A stretch of 23,509 nucleotides of DNA, taken from IMG/VR virus record IMGVR_UViG_3300042454_000015, positions 1 to 23,509 of that record; one strand, written 5' to 3'. Origin of the DNA: a virus. Position numbers and translations under genes: made by a program. This document shows, in pieces, positions 14,136 through 21,919 of this stretch. The number at the start of each line of letters is the position of its first letter. Positions within the stretch are counted from its first letter, which is position 1. Under the pieces are notes generated by a model. That model saw nothing but the letters and a program-made list of their open reading frames with translations. It searched no databases and was not told the DNA's origin.

Positions 14136-15821
14136 ATGGCTTATTTTAATCATGCTTTCAAAAAAAGCTTTCTAGCAACAGGACCGACACAAAATGCGTT
14201 TCCTGTTACTCTTCCAAATGGAACTACTGTTAATGCTACAACATCTTTAGGTTATTTGGTATCAAATGGTATTCCTACTTATGGTTTAAATCAATTATCT
14301 GCAATTAAAGTTGGTACTTACGGTACAGCTACTACAGAAACTACTGATGGGTACATTGGATGGTTTAACCCAAAAACAAATTTATCAGTTGATATCAATG
14401 ATGAAGGATTTGCACCTTGTTGTAATTTATATCTTGCTGGTTCAGCAATTTATTCAAATGATAAGATTGGTCCTTTAGCAGGTGGTTACCAAGAGACTAA
14501 CAAGTCTAAAATGGTTAACCCTAAATATGTATCTAGATTTTATCAAGTAAATCCATGTACTCCACAAAATAATGTAATCCACGTAGGTTCTACATATTGG
14601 ACTGCAGGTGGTGGTATTTTAGATTTTGATACTTTTACTGCTGGTACAGGTTATGCTAATGGTACTTATACTGCTACTACTACAGGTGGTACAGGAACAG
14701 GTCTTGTTGTAGAAATCGTTGTAACTGGTGGTACTATTGATAGTTATACTATTGTAAATCCTGGAAAAGGATATACTATAAATGATGATCTTACAATTGT
14801 AGGTGGTAACAATGATGCTATATTAACTGATGTACTTGTTCTAACTGAAGCTCATGCACAAGTAGGATGTGGTATTACAACTGAGTGTTGTAAAGAATTT
14901 TTATGTGGTGAGACTTATAACTTACGTATTGATGTTAAAGGTTCTCCAGCATTACGTTTCTTAAATCACAATGCTTACTATACTGCTGATGCATACACAG
15001 GATGTTGCCCAGAAGGATCTATTGCACCAGTTGCAGTTGACTCTACTGAAGTAATGATCAAATGGGCTAGCGGAATTACAAACAATCCAATTGTATCTCC
15101 TTTTGTACAAGTAGTTGTACAAGCAGAAGATGGTCAGTTATTATATGCACCAGGAACTTCTGCTACTTTCTTAGCTGCTAATGGAGCTATTACTTGGGAT
15201 AACTATGTATCTGCTGGTCATACAGACGGAGCTTGTGCAGGTTTAATCTTAAATGGTGCTTATGTTGATACTAAATTTGGTGATTGTACATTCCAATTGA
15301 CTGACTTCTATGAAGTTGAGCCAGTTAGATTATATGCTTCTGAAGTAGACTTATCTGGTGACCCATGTACATTTGATTCATTATGTGTTGTTACTGAGTG
15401 TCAAGGATTACAAGTTCAAGGTTTAGGAGAATCAGTTGTAAGAGATATGACTATGTCAGAATCTTACAGACAAAACTTCTTAGCTACAGACTTACGTATC
15501 CGTGAGATTACTCAAGGTAACCAAATCATTAGTTCAGTTAACAGAGGTGCTTTATACTACAGATATATGTTACAACATAATGTTCCAAGAAATTATAATC
15601 CTTCTGGTACATTTGATTCTGATCAGTACATGTTAGAGATATTCTCTTTAGTTGCTCTTAATACTTTTGCAACGGATACTTCTGGTTGGTTAGAGGCTTG
15701 TGGTGTATGTGAAACTAATGTATTAGATAATGCATATGCTTGTGATACGGAATGTGATGTTCCAATTGCATTCCCTGCTATTCCTAAATACAATCCTTAC
15801 AATACAGTTGCTTGTAACTAA
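14136..15821 (+). CDS. abundant virion structural protein with inserted beta domain, 561 aa
   Basis: The N-terminal part (about 1-155) contains NKSKMVNPKYVSRFYQVNPC. The C-terminal part (about 245-561) contains ETYNLRIDVKGSPALRFLNH, HTDGACAGLILNGAYVDTKF and DLRIREITQGNQII. I recall these blocks in uncharacterised virion proteins of large aquatic phages. A Gly/Thr-rich module is inserted at about 160-235. The protein has many cysteines, including pairs CC at 95-96, 251-252 and 290-291. Frequent CGT codons, its own promoter-like motif P2 and terminator T2 suggest high expression. It could be a tail, collar or head-decoration protein; the sequence does not decide. No transmembrane or enzyme motif is seen. 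Confidence 0.65.
   Translation: MAYFNHAFKKSFLATGPTQNAFPVTLPNGTTVNATTSLGYLVSNGIPTYGLNQLSAIKVGTYGTATTETTDGYIGWFNPKTNLSVDINDEGFAPCCNLYLAGSAIYSNDKIGPLAGGYQETNKSKMVNPKYVSRFYQVNPCTPQNNVIHVGSTYWTAGGGILDFDTFTAGTGYANGTYTATTTGGTGTGLVVEIVVTGGTIDSYTIVNPGKGYTINDDLTIVGGNNDAILTDVLVLTEAHAQVGCGITTECCKEFLCGETYNLRIDVKGSPALRFLNHNAYYTADAYTGCCPEGSIAPVAVDSTEVMIKWASGITNNPIVSPFVQVVVQAEDGQLLYAPGTSATFLAANGAITWDNYVSAGHTDGACAGLILNGAYVDTKFGDCTFQLTDFYEVEPVRLYASEVDLSGDPCTFDSLCVVTECQGLQVQGLGESVVRDMTMSESYRQNFLATDLRIREITQGNQIISSVNRGALYYRYMLQHNVPRNYNPSGTFDSDQYMLEIFSLVALNTFATDTSGWLEACGVCETNVLDNAYACDTECDVPIAFPAIPKYNPYNTVACN
14613..14840 (+). other. inserted Gly/Thr-rich beta module within the 561-aa protein
   Basis: Residues about 160-235 read as a repeat-like beta unit: GTGYANGTYTATTTGGTGTG, then VVTGGTIDSYTIVNPGKGYT, then NDDLTIVGG. 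The G-x-GY-x-x-GTY and NPGKGYT marks are typical of modular beta domains I recall scattered in structural proteins of marine phages. Flanking segments appear to form one continuous protein, so this looks like an insertion at a surface loop. Confidence 0.6.
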
Positions 15822-15846
15822 TAAGTAACTCAATTTTAAAAAACAT

Positions 15847-15885
15847 AAAGGGGAGAAGAGTTCTAAACTCCTATCCCCTTTTTTT
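15847..15885 (+). terminator. intrinsic terminator T2
   Basis: AAAGGGGA (15847-15854) pairs with TCCCCTTT (15874-15881). Inside, GAGTT (15858-15862) pairs with AACTC (15866-15870). A run of seven T follows the CCCC. It lies 25 bases after the 561-residue gene's stop. The next ATG is only 10 bases beyond the T-run. Confidence 0.85.
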
Positions 15886-15895
15886 ATTATATACT

Positions 15896-16438
15896 ATGGC
15901 AAATCACGTCTTAAGTTTAGAAGTACCTACAGTTTTAAATACATGTGTAATGACTGTTATGGATACTAGTGTTTATACGGACCTTATTCCGGTTACGTGT
16001 GAGACATTAGCTATTACAGTACCAGGTTTTACTTACTCAGTTGAACTTCCTGTTACTGCAGGATTTATTGAAAACATTACTGCTTGTGACTTAGGTTTAC
16101 AAACAGCAGACTGTGGTACAAGTTATGTAGATATACCAGATGGAATTTATATAATTAAATATAGTGTATCTCCAAATGAACAAGTGTATGTAGAATACAA
16201 TCATTTGAGAATATCAAAAGCATTAAACATGTATAACAATATTCTATGTGGAGTAGATGTTAATGCATGTGATCCTCCTTTTGCAATTAAAGAAAAACTT
16301 GAAGCATTAAGAATGATATTTATGTATCTTCAAGCTGCAAAAGCAAAAGTAGAAACATGTCATGAACCTCAAAAGGGAATGAGCTTATATAATTATGCTG
16401 TAAAACTTTTGAAGAAAATGGGATGTGTAAATTGTTAA
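15896..16438 (+). CDS. two-domain structural protein (beta N-terminus, helical C-terminus), 180 aa
   Basis: The first ~100 residues are beta-rich (TLAITVPGFTYSVELPVT, then PDGIYIIKYSVSPNEQVYVE). The rest is helical (YNHLRISKALNMYNNILCG, IKEKLEALRMIFMYLQAAKA, KGMSLYNYAVKLLKKMGC). There are eight cysteines by my count, two of them in the CVNC end. I recall this pattern, with the CHEP and YNYAVKLL blocks, in phage genes next to Cys-rich fibre proteins, without a known function. The helical part could bind a partner and the beta part could serve as an adaptor. The start is only 10 bases beyond the T2 T-run; the adjacent TATATACT could act as a -10 element but would leave almost no leader. Confidence 0.65.
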   Translation: MANHVLSLEVPTVLNTCVMTVMDTSVYTDLIPVTCETLAITVPGFTYSVELPVTAGFIENITACDLGLQTADCGTSYVDIPDGIYIIKYSVSPNEQVYVEYNHLRISKALNMYNNILCGVDVNACDPPFAIKEKLEALRMIFMYLQAAKAKVETCHEPQKGMSLYNYAVKLLKKMGCVNC

Positions 16439-16459
16439 TAAACTAAAAACCAATAAGTT

Positions 16460-16660
16460 ATGGCAAAGTGTGCAAATTGCGGGGCTAATATGTCCTGCGG
16501 ATGTCAAAAAAGAGCAGCTTCAAACGGAGCAACGGCATGTTCATCATGCATTAATACATTAGAGGCTTCAATCAAAGCTGCAAAAATAGGTGCAAAATCA
16601 GTTACTGAACCGCGTGTTATTAAAGCAACTACTTGGGGTCCAGATAGATACAATAAATAA
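16460..16660 (+). CDS. small zinc-ribbon-like protein, 66 aa
   Basis: The N-terminal half has CANCGANMSCGCQKR followed by ACSSC, that is C-x-x-C, C-x-C and C-x-x-C, enough for one or two zinc sites. The C-terminal part is basic and ends in TTWGPDRYNK. No enzyme motif is visible. The CAxCG pattern recurs at the N-terminus of the fibre-type protein at 20484 (KCAKCGC), which hints at a shared assembly or anchoring role. It lies 21 bases after its neighbour, with a CCAATAAG leader, and 9 bases before the Cys-rich repeat protein. The function is unknown. Confidence 0.65.
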   Translation: MAKCANCGANMSCGCQKRAASNGATACSSCINTLEASIKAAKIGAKSVTEPRVIKATTWGPDRYNK

Positions 16661-16669
16661 TTAAAGAAG

Positions 16670-18907
16670 ATGAAAGTAGATCCGGTTGATAGTCCGTTAA
16701 TAAGATATTATAAGTTTACATCATGTTGTGATTCAAATGATGTAGTATCTTTTAGTATGTCTGGTTTTTTAGGCCCATTGGTTTATGAACCTGGAACTTA
16801 TATATATACTGGACCGGCTCCTTATGTAGATTCTTATGGTGCGTTTTTAGTACCTGGTAGATGTTATTATGTTGAAACACCTATTGCTTTAACATCTGTA
16901 GTTTTAACTATGTTTAATATGCCTCCAACTACACAGGTCGGATTATTAGGTGATTTATATGTTGTAGGTTTTACATGTTTAGATTCAGATCTATGTCCTG
17001 ATTGTAATTCATTTACATATTGTAATGAATGTCCTGAATCTTCAGAAACTATATCATATACTTTAGTTGATGGAATATGTATTGCAAGTGATGGATTTTA
17101 TTCATGGTCATTTCCTTCTGTTGCTTGTGATTGTTATGTTTTAATTCCATGTGATGGAGTAACAGAACCTTTTGTAAGTACAACAATTGACTTAGGAGGT
17201 TATTTAGATCAATTTATTAATATTACCTCTGGTAGCTATACAGGATGTGTATACGTAACAACATTAGAAAGTACAGATTGTTCAGGTGCTGTTAGTGTTA
17301 CAATTAATCCAGAAATAACATGTGATTGTGAAACTGTATGTTATTATATTGAAGGAGCTCAAGGAATTACTTATGTTAAGTATGTTGATGAGTCAGATCA
17401 GTTAGTTGAGTTTACTCCAGCAGGAACATTACCATGGTTAACCATATGTTCTAAAACATTTCCTATAGTAGGTAATATTAATACAAATTATATTATAACA
17501 CCATTAGGACCATGTATAGATAATGTATGTCCACAAAAATGTTATAAACTTACTGATTGTGAAGATCCATTAAATATTCAATATAGTACATCATTTGTTT
17601 TATTACCACATGCTATTAATGATGATGTAATTAAAATTGCAGGATTTACAGAATGTTGGAGAGTAGAAACTACTGAGGATGATTGTGAGTGTGCTATTGA
17701 TGTTAGTGTAACTTTTAGTTCAGCTACTTGTGCAATTTGTAAAACTGTAGTGGCTTATAAATTAACTAGTTGTACTGGAGTATATACTACTCAATATACA
17801 TACCAAGATTTATCACAATATGTTGGTGAAACATTATTAACAGACTGTGGATGTTTCATAGTAGAATTAATTAATTATGCCCCGCCTTCTATACAAGTAA
17901 TAACTATTATTACATCTTTTAGAGATTGTGCAACATGTGAAAGACCCTACTATAGATTAACTGAATGTAGTACAGAAGAAACAATAGATACTTCTAGTGA
18001 CTTAGGTGCCTACATAGGTAAGATTGTAAAGCTAGCAAATTGTGATGGTTGTTATGAAGTTGAATTAATTATAATTCCAGTTAATCCAAGTATTGTTACG
18101 GTAACAGATTCTTTTGTAACATGTTTAGAGTGTATAACTACTGCACCATGTATTTGTTCTAATGTTAGAAATGATAATGCAATAAACTATACATATGACT
18201 ATATTGATTGTTATGGTGATGTACAATCTATTACGGTAGCTCCTGGAGAAACTAGTCCTAAAATATGTTTAATAAAATGGTTAGAACCTGTAGATTGCAA
18301 TTGTCTTATTATAGCAACTACAGTAGGAACAACAACAACGTATAACATTTTATTTTCTACTGGTACACTAATTAACTATAGACCTTCATGGGAAGTAGTT
18401 GGTGTAGCAAGTATTTTTTATAATGGTACTCAATGGGTTAAAACAAATAGTTTAGGAATTCCTGATTATTATTTACCACCATCAGATGCAAAATGTCCAA
18501 TAGGAGTTTGGCATCCGTATTCAAGTATACCAAATTTAGTACCTACTACAGTAGTTACTAATCCTTGTCAAAGTTATTATACTTATTTTGGTGATTGCAA
18601 TAATGGAGTATGTCCTGCAACTATATATCCTAAAAGAAGTATTAAACCAGGATATAACACACCAGCATGTAGTATTGAAAAGTATGAAAATATTTCTTGT
18701 AGAGCATCTCAAATACTCTATAGAAATGTTCTTAACTTAAGATATGGGATTGCAAACTGTTGCCCAGAAGATGATGAATACTGGTTAGTTAAAAAAGAAT
18801 TAATAGATATAGCAGCATTATATAATCCTGATTTTAATTGTACTCCAGCAAATAGCTGTGGGTGTAATCAATCAAGTGATTGTGGATGTAATAGTTGCAA
18901 TTCTTAA
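16670..18907 (+). CDS. cysteine-rich repeat appendage protein, 745 aa
   Basis: By my count 57 of 745 residues are Cys. The middle (about 153-489) is a tandem array of units of roughly 65-70 residues. The clearest begin KCYKLTDC (290), AYKLTSC (362) and YYRLTEC (427). Each continues through a polar beta stretch with Leu-x-x-Tyr-x-Gly (LSQYVGE, LGAYIGK) and a Cys-Trp/Tyr-x-Val segment, and ends with C-x-x-C. A module with DYIDCYGDVQ and PGETSPKIC (about 508-533) follows. The C-terminal domain ends in the Cys cluster CGCNQSSDCGCNSC. I recall such repeats in phage fibre-type proteins. The role is inferred to be a virion appendage. No signal peptide is present, so assembly in the reducing cytoplasm may favour metal binding or late disulfide formation. 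Confidence 0.68.
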   Translation: MKVDPVDSPLIRYYKFTSCCDSNDVVSFSMSGFLGPLVYEPGTYIYTGPAPYVDSYGAFLVPGRCYYVETPIALTSVVLTMFNMPPTTQVGLLGDLYVVGFTCLDSDLCPDCNSFTYCNECPESSETISYTLVDGICIASDGFYSWSFPSVACDCYVLIPCDGVTEPFVSTTIDLGGYLDQFINITSGSYTGCVYVTTLESTDCSGAVSVTINPEITCDCETVCYYIEGAQGITYVKYVDESDQLVEFTPAGTLPWLTICSKTFPIVGNINTNYIITPLGPCIDNVCPQKCYKLTDCEDPLNIQYSTSFVLLPHAINDDVIKIAGFTECWRVETTEDDCECAIDVSVTFSSATCAICKTVVAYKLTSCTGVYTTQYTYQDLSQYVGETLLTDCGCFIVELINYAPPSIQVITIITSFRDCATCERPYYRLTECSTEETIDTSSDLGAYIGKIVKLANCDGCYEVELIIIPVNPSIVTVTDSFVTCLECITTAPCICSNVRNDNAINYTYDYIDCYGDVQSITVAPGETSPKICLIKWLEPVDCNCLIIATTVGTTTTYNILFSTGTLINYRPSWEVVGVASIFYNGTQWVKTNSLGIPDYYLPPSDAKCPIGVWHPYSSIPNLVPTTVVTNPCQSYYTYFGDCNNGVCPATIYPKRSIKPGYNTPACSIEKYENISCRASQILYRNVLNLRYGIANCCPEDDEYWLVKKELIDIAALYNPDFNCTPANSCGCNQSSDCGCNSCNS
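17126..18136 (+). repeat. tandem protein repeats of about 65-70 residues
   Basis: Units begin near residues 153, 224, 290, 361 and 427 of the 745-residue protein. The last three are clearest, each with a Y-K/R-L-T-x-C start and C-x-x-C end. The DNA is too diverged for a nucleotide repeat, which points to old duplication. Confidence 0.6.
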
Positions 18908-18910
18908 TTA

Positions 18911-18932
18911 TAATTTGTATATTATATTAATA
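18911..18932 (+). promoter_or_regulatory. putative late promoter P3 (fibre unit)
   Basis: TAATTTGTATATTATA at 18911-18926 is identical over 16 bases to P1 and is followed by TTAATAG. It occupies almost the whole 35-base gap before the gene at 18943. The ATG is 17 bases after the shared core. Confidence 0.55.
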
Positions 18933-18942
18933 GTAAAAAAGT

Positions 18943-20472
18943 ATGAAGCCGTTAAATTTAGATAATTCACCATGTAGTCCTATATCAAGTAACTGTGTTA
19001 TTTGGCAAGGACCAGACTTGGCATGTATTAAATTATGTAAGGGAGATACAGTCTCTGATGTTGTTGCTAAAATGGCTACAGAATTATGTACTATCCTAGA
19101 TCAACTTAATGTAGATAACTATGATCTAACATGTTTTAATTCAACAGCCTGTCCTCCAGTAGATTTTAAAGCACTGATTCAATTTTTAATTGAACACATA
19201 TGTGCATTAGAGAATGCTAATGTAGTTACAGTAACTACAATTAATCCTCCTAATACTACAAGTACAACATATCCAATAAGTTACCCTCAATCAAATACAT
19301 GTCCTGATTGTGTAGTTTCTGTAGCACCATGTTTTATTATTGGTACACAAACAACTATGCAGTTAACAGATTATGTTACAATGATTGCGGAAAAATTATG
19401 TGATTTAATTGATACTATTGCAACAATGCAAAATCAAATTAATAACATTGATGCAAGAGTAACTGTTTTGGAAAACGCGCCAGCTCCAAGTTTTACATTA
19501 CCAACTGTTTTTATTGACTGTACATTATCTCCAACAGTTGTTGGCGGCAATTCTTATCAGATTGATGTTATATTAGATGCCTTTATAAATAATTTATGGT
19601 GTCCATTTTATACAGTAGTAGGTTCTATAGCTGATATTAGTTCTAGTTTAGGTTCTATTTGTGTAGTTGCAAGTGATACATCTGTTGCATTTAATGAGGA
19701 CACAATGACAACGGCTTATAGTAATTGGATAGATGCACCATTAACTTTAGCGGCTTCTGTAAATAATTTATGGGTTGCTCTATGTGATTTAAGATCAGGA
19801 TATAGCACATATCAATTTATAGATTTGGGTTTACCAGAAAGTGTTTCATTCACAACAACATCTACACCTAACGTATATGGTGGTCAAACTTATACTGTAT
19901 CAGGTGTAACTAAACCAAAGGAAAATTTCTTTAATCAAATTGTTTCAACAGTACAGATTAAAGATGATTTAGTTCCTTCAGTAGATGTATATCATTTTCC
20001 TACAGGATATTCTACTTTAACTTATACATACCCATTAGGACTTACTGTAGCAACATTTGTAGTTCAAGTTTCTTATGATGTAAGTACAATGTTTTCAGGT
20101 TCAATTATAAATAATGCCGATATTGGAAACTGGGTTGATGGTGCTATTGTTAAAACAGTAGGTGTTGTAGATACAGTTCAATATCAAAGTTTTGCCGGTA
20201 GAACATTTTTAAGTGGTTATTTATTTGATGGTGCTTTAATTACAGATATTGTAAATACTGTATCAACAGATAAAGTTTTAACTACACCTTCTGGAGATCC
20301 TGTTGAATTTAGATTTTCAAATGGTCAACTAAATAATAATATTTCATTTATGAGTGTTGTAACATTAAATCCAGGAGAAACAATAAGTTTGAAATTTAAA
20401 ACAAAAGATACTTCAACTAATTCTGTTTTAACTCAAGCTCAATTATTAATACAAGAATTAATTCAAAATTAA
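18943..20472 (+). CDS. fibre-type structural protein, 509 aa
   Basis: The N-terminus (about 1-90) contains NCVIWQGPDLACIKLCKGDT followed by helical VAKMATELCTILDQL and FKALIQFLIEHICALE. I recall this conserved N-terminal pattern in phage fibre proteins of Bacteroidota and marine phages, where it is probably the virion anchor. A related helix recurs at about 142-180, extending into a likely coiled coil (MIAEKLCDLIDTIATMQNQ, then INNIDARVTVLENA), as in trimeric fibres. From 185 on, the protein is beta-rich and low in Cys: shaft and tip domains. It shares transcription unit P3-T3 with the next gene. Which host structure it touches cannot be told from sequence. Confidence 0.7.
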   Translation: MKPLNLDNSPCSPISSNCVIWQGPDLACIKLCKGDTVSDVVAKMATELCTILDQLNVDNYDLTCFNSTACPPVDFKALIQFLIEHICALENANVVTVTTINPPNTTSTTYPISYPQSNTCPDCVVSVAPCFIIGTQTTMQLTDYVTMIAEKLCDLIDTIATMQNQINNIDARVTVLENAPAPSFTLPTVFIDCTLSPTVVGGNSYQIDVILDAFINNLWCPFYTVVGSIADISSSLGSICVVASDTSVAFNEDTMTTAYSNWIDAPLTLAASVNNLWVALCDLRSGYSTYQFIDLGLPESVSFTTTSTPNVYGGQTYTVSGVTKPKENFFNQIVSTVQIKDDLVPSVDVYHFPTGYSTLTYTYPLGLTVATFVVQVSYDVSTMFSGSIINNADIGNWVDGAIVKTVGVVDTVQYQSFAGRTFLSGYLFDGALITDIVNTVSTDKVLTTPSGDPVEFRFSNGQLNNNISFMSVVTLNPGETISLKFKTKDTSTNSVLTQAQLLIQELIQN

Positions 20473-20483
20473 AATATATTATC

Positions 20484-21224
20484 ATGGGTTTAAATACTAA
20501 ATGTGCAAAATGTGGATGTGAAGATAATTTCTTGACAACGCCTGCACCATGCCCAACTCCGGTAGCATGTCCTACTCCTCCTCAATGTGATTTTGTTTTA
20601 GAAGCACAATGTACTATATATATAGGAGATAGTATTTTATGTGGCACAGATGTGGTGGTTCCTAATGATACAAATATGGAAGCTGCTATCAATAACATTG
20701 TAGATTATTTTTGTAGTAGAACTACAACTAGTGCTAACATAGTATGTGGTACAGATGTAGTAGTAGTTTCAGGAACTCCTGTGTTAGGTGCTTTAGTTTC
20801 AATAACTAATTATTTTTGTACTGAAATTGCTAACTTACCAACAGTATCTATACTTGGCGATAATGGAATTTTAGTTACTTCAAATGTTGTAGGTACTAAT
20901 ACTGAATATACAATAAGTGCAAATGGACTTAAGAAGTTTGTAAAAGAATTTACAGGTATAGAATTTGATGGTCAAGTAATAACTATAGCAGGTGCAGAAC
21001 TTACAGCATGTGGTTTATTATCATCAGCTTGTGGTGTTAGCACAACTAAAGCATCAGATTTTACATTTAACATTATGTATCTTTTTGCAGGAAATTGGAT
21101 TAGTCTTACAAATCAAGCAGGGGTTATTGTACAAGCAAATAATATCACGGGAAATATTTCAATTACATTAGGTTTACCAGCCGTTGATCCACCAGTTACT
21201 GTAAGAGTAACTATTATTGGATAA
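20484..21224 (+). CDS. fibre-type protein with Cys/Pro-rich N-terminus, 246 aa
   Basis: The N-terminus has TKCAKCGCEDNFLTTPAPCP and CPTPPQC, a Cys/Pro-rich segment known to me from companion fibre proteins in related phages. Two copies of a ~27-residue unit follow: LCGTDVVVPNDTN...DYFC (51-77) and IVCGTDVVVVSGT...NYFC (86-112). The C-terminal ~100 residues, starting GLKKFVKEFTG, look like a beta-rich tip domain (FNIMYLFAGNWISLTNQ, VTVRVTIIG). The size and domain order suggest a short fibre or a tip carried by the larger fibre encoded 11 bases upstream. Terminator T3 follows 42 bases after the stop. Confidence 0.68.
   Translation: MGLNTKCAKCGCEDNFLTTPAPCPTPVACPTPPQCDFVLEAQCTIYIGDSILCGTDVVVPNDTNMEAAINNIVDYFCSRTTTSANIVCGTDVVVVSGTPVLGALVSITNYFCTEIANLPTVSILGDNGILVTSNVVGTNTEYTISANGLKKFVKEFTGIEFDGQVITIAGAELTACGLLSSACGVSTTKASDFTFNIMYLFAGNWISLTNQAGVIVQANNITGNISITLGLPAVDPPVTVRVTIIG
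20634..20819 (+). repeat. internal duplication in the 246-aa fibre protein
   Basis: Residues 51-77 and 86-112 share CGTDVVV near the start and D/N-YFC at the end, with a period of 35 residues. It encodes two copies of a small module also echoed in the helical units of the 509-residue protein. Confidence 0.55.
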
Positions 21225-21230
21225 AAAGAA

Positions 21231-21255
21231 GTTACAGTTTGTTGGTTTCTGTGAC
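21231..21255 (+). other. 7-bp hairpin before terminator T3
   Basis: GTTACAG (21231-21237) can pair with CTGTGAC (21249-21255), with one G-U pair. A second hairpin, TTGTTG (21239-21244) with CAACAA (21255-21260), would exclude it. Neither has a T-run, so the role is unclear. Confidence 0.35.
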
Positions 21256-21266
21256 AACAACGACTT

Positions 21267-21295
21267 AACCCTTGCACTTGCAGGGGTTTTGTTTT
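21267..21295 (+). terminator. intrinsic terminator T3
   Basis: AACCCTTGC (21267-21275) pairs with GCAGGGGTT (21280-21288), with one G-U pair, around the loop ACTT. TT, G, then TTTT follow. It lies 42 bases after the fibre-type gene's stop. Confidence 0.8.
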
Positions 21296-21337
21296 ATACC
21301 TATATTTGCTAAAGTCATTTATTTTTACTATATTATT

Positions 21338-21919
21338 ATGAAGGAATTTAATAAACCAGATGTTAAAGCTCCAAGGTTTAGACCAGGAGTTTACAATGTA
21401 ATGAACAAAAAGTTCTTTGATAGCTTTAGGGAAAAGCATCCTAAGTATAAAGATATGGATAATGTTATGTTAAGAAAGATAGGCAAAACATTTAACCAAA
21501 CTATATACCAGGCTGTTATAGATAACCGGGATGGAGTGGAACTTCCAGAACAACTTGGTTGGCTATTTATTGGTACATGCCAACAAAGTAAAAAACAAAA
21601 TGTTGATTTTAATAAATCAAAACAGTATGGTGTTAAAGTAAGTAACAATAACTGGGCAACAGATGGAAAGTTAGCAAAGATATTCTTTTCAAATTTTGCA
21701 CCTAAACATAAGATAAAGAATAGAGAGTATTGGAAGTTTGTAGGTTGTAGGGATTTTAAAAGAACAGTTGCAAAAACATATCCTGAAAATTGGAATATGT
21801 ATGTAGAGATTGAGCCAAACAAACAAGTTAAACTTGCATACTCTAAAGCTATATACAAAGACATAATAATCAAAGAAACTACTGAAGCTTTAAAGACTTA
21901 TAATGAATTTGAAATATGA
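21338..21919 (+). CDS. conserved crAss-type protein of unknown function, 193 aa
   Basis: The start chosen is ATG at 21338. A longer frame from the non-ATG codon at 21272 would begin inside terminator T3 and encode a hydrophobic stretch that does not fit, so it is rejected. The product MKEFNKPDVKAPRFRPGVYN... contains NRDGVELPEQLGWLFIGTC near the middle and FKRTVAKTYPENW near the end. I recall these blocks in a protein conserved in crAss-like phages, where it lies next to collar genes. It is basic and probably alpha/beta, without a known enzyme motif. Its last bases overlap the next gene by ATGA (21916-21919). It may act in assembly or DNA handling, but this is inference. Confidence 0.68.
   Translation: MKEFNKPDVKAPRFRPGVYNVMNKKFFDSFREKHPKYKDMDNVMLRKIGKTFNQTIYQAVIDNRDGVELPEQLGWLFIGTCQQSKKQNVDFNKSKQYGVKVSNNNWATDGKLAKIFFSNFAPKHKIKNREYWKFVGCRDFKRTVAKTYPENWNMYVEIEPNKQVKLAYSKAIYKDIIIKETTEALKTYNEFEI

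Noticed and set aside
21239-21260. H-type pseudoknot
   Set aside because: The third loop would have no bases to cross a 7-bp stem, so the two helices can only be alternatives.
21305-21333. TTTG and TACTATAT as a promoter for the gene at 21338
   Set aside because: Spacing of 17 bases does not fit the Bacteroidota consensus, and the -10 would end 4 bases before the ATG. Too weak to list as a feature.
21272-21337. Extended start of the 193-residue gene
   Set aside because: The non-ATG start falls inside the T3 hairpin and adds a hydrophobic stretch unlike the family I recall. ATG at 21338 is preferred.
21391-21873. 160-residue - strand frame
   Set aside because: It lies wholly antisense to a conserved gene, with Leu/Ser/Phe-rich composition typical of an antisense shadow. 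No - strand gene is convincing in this window.
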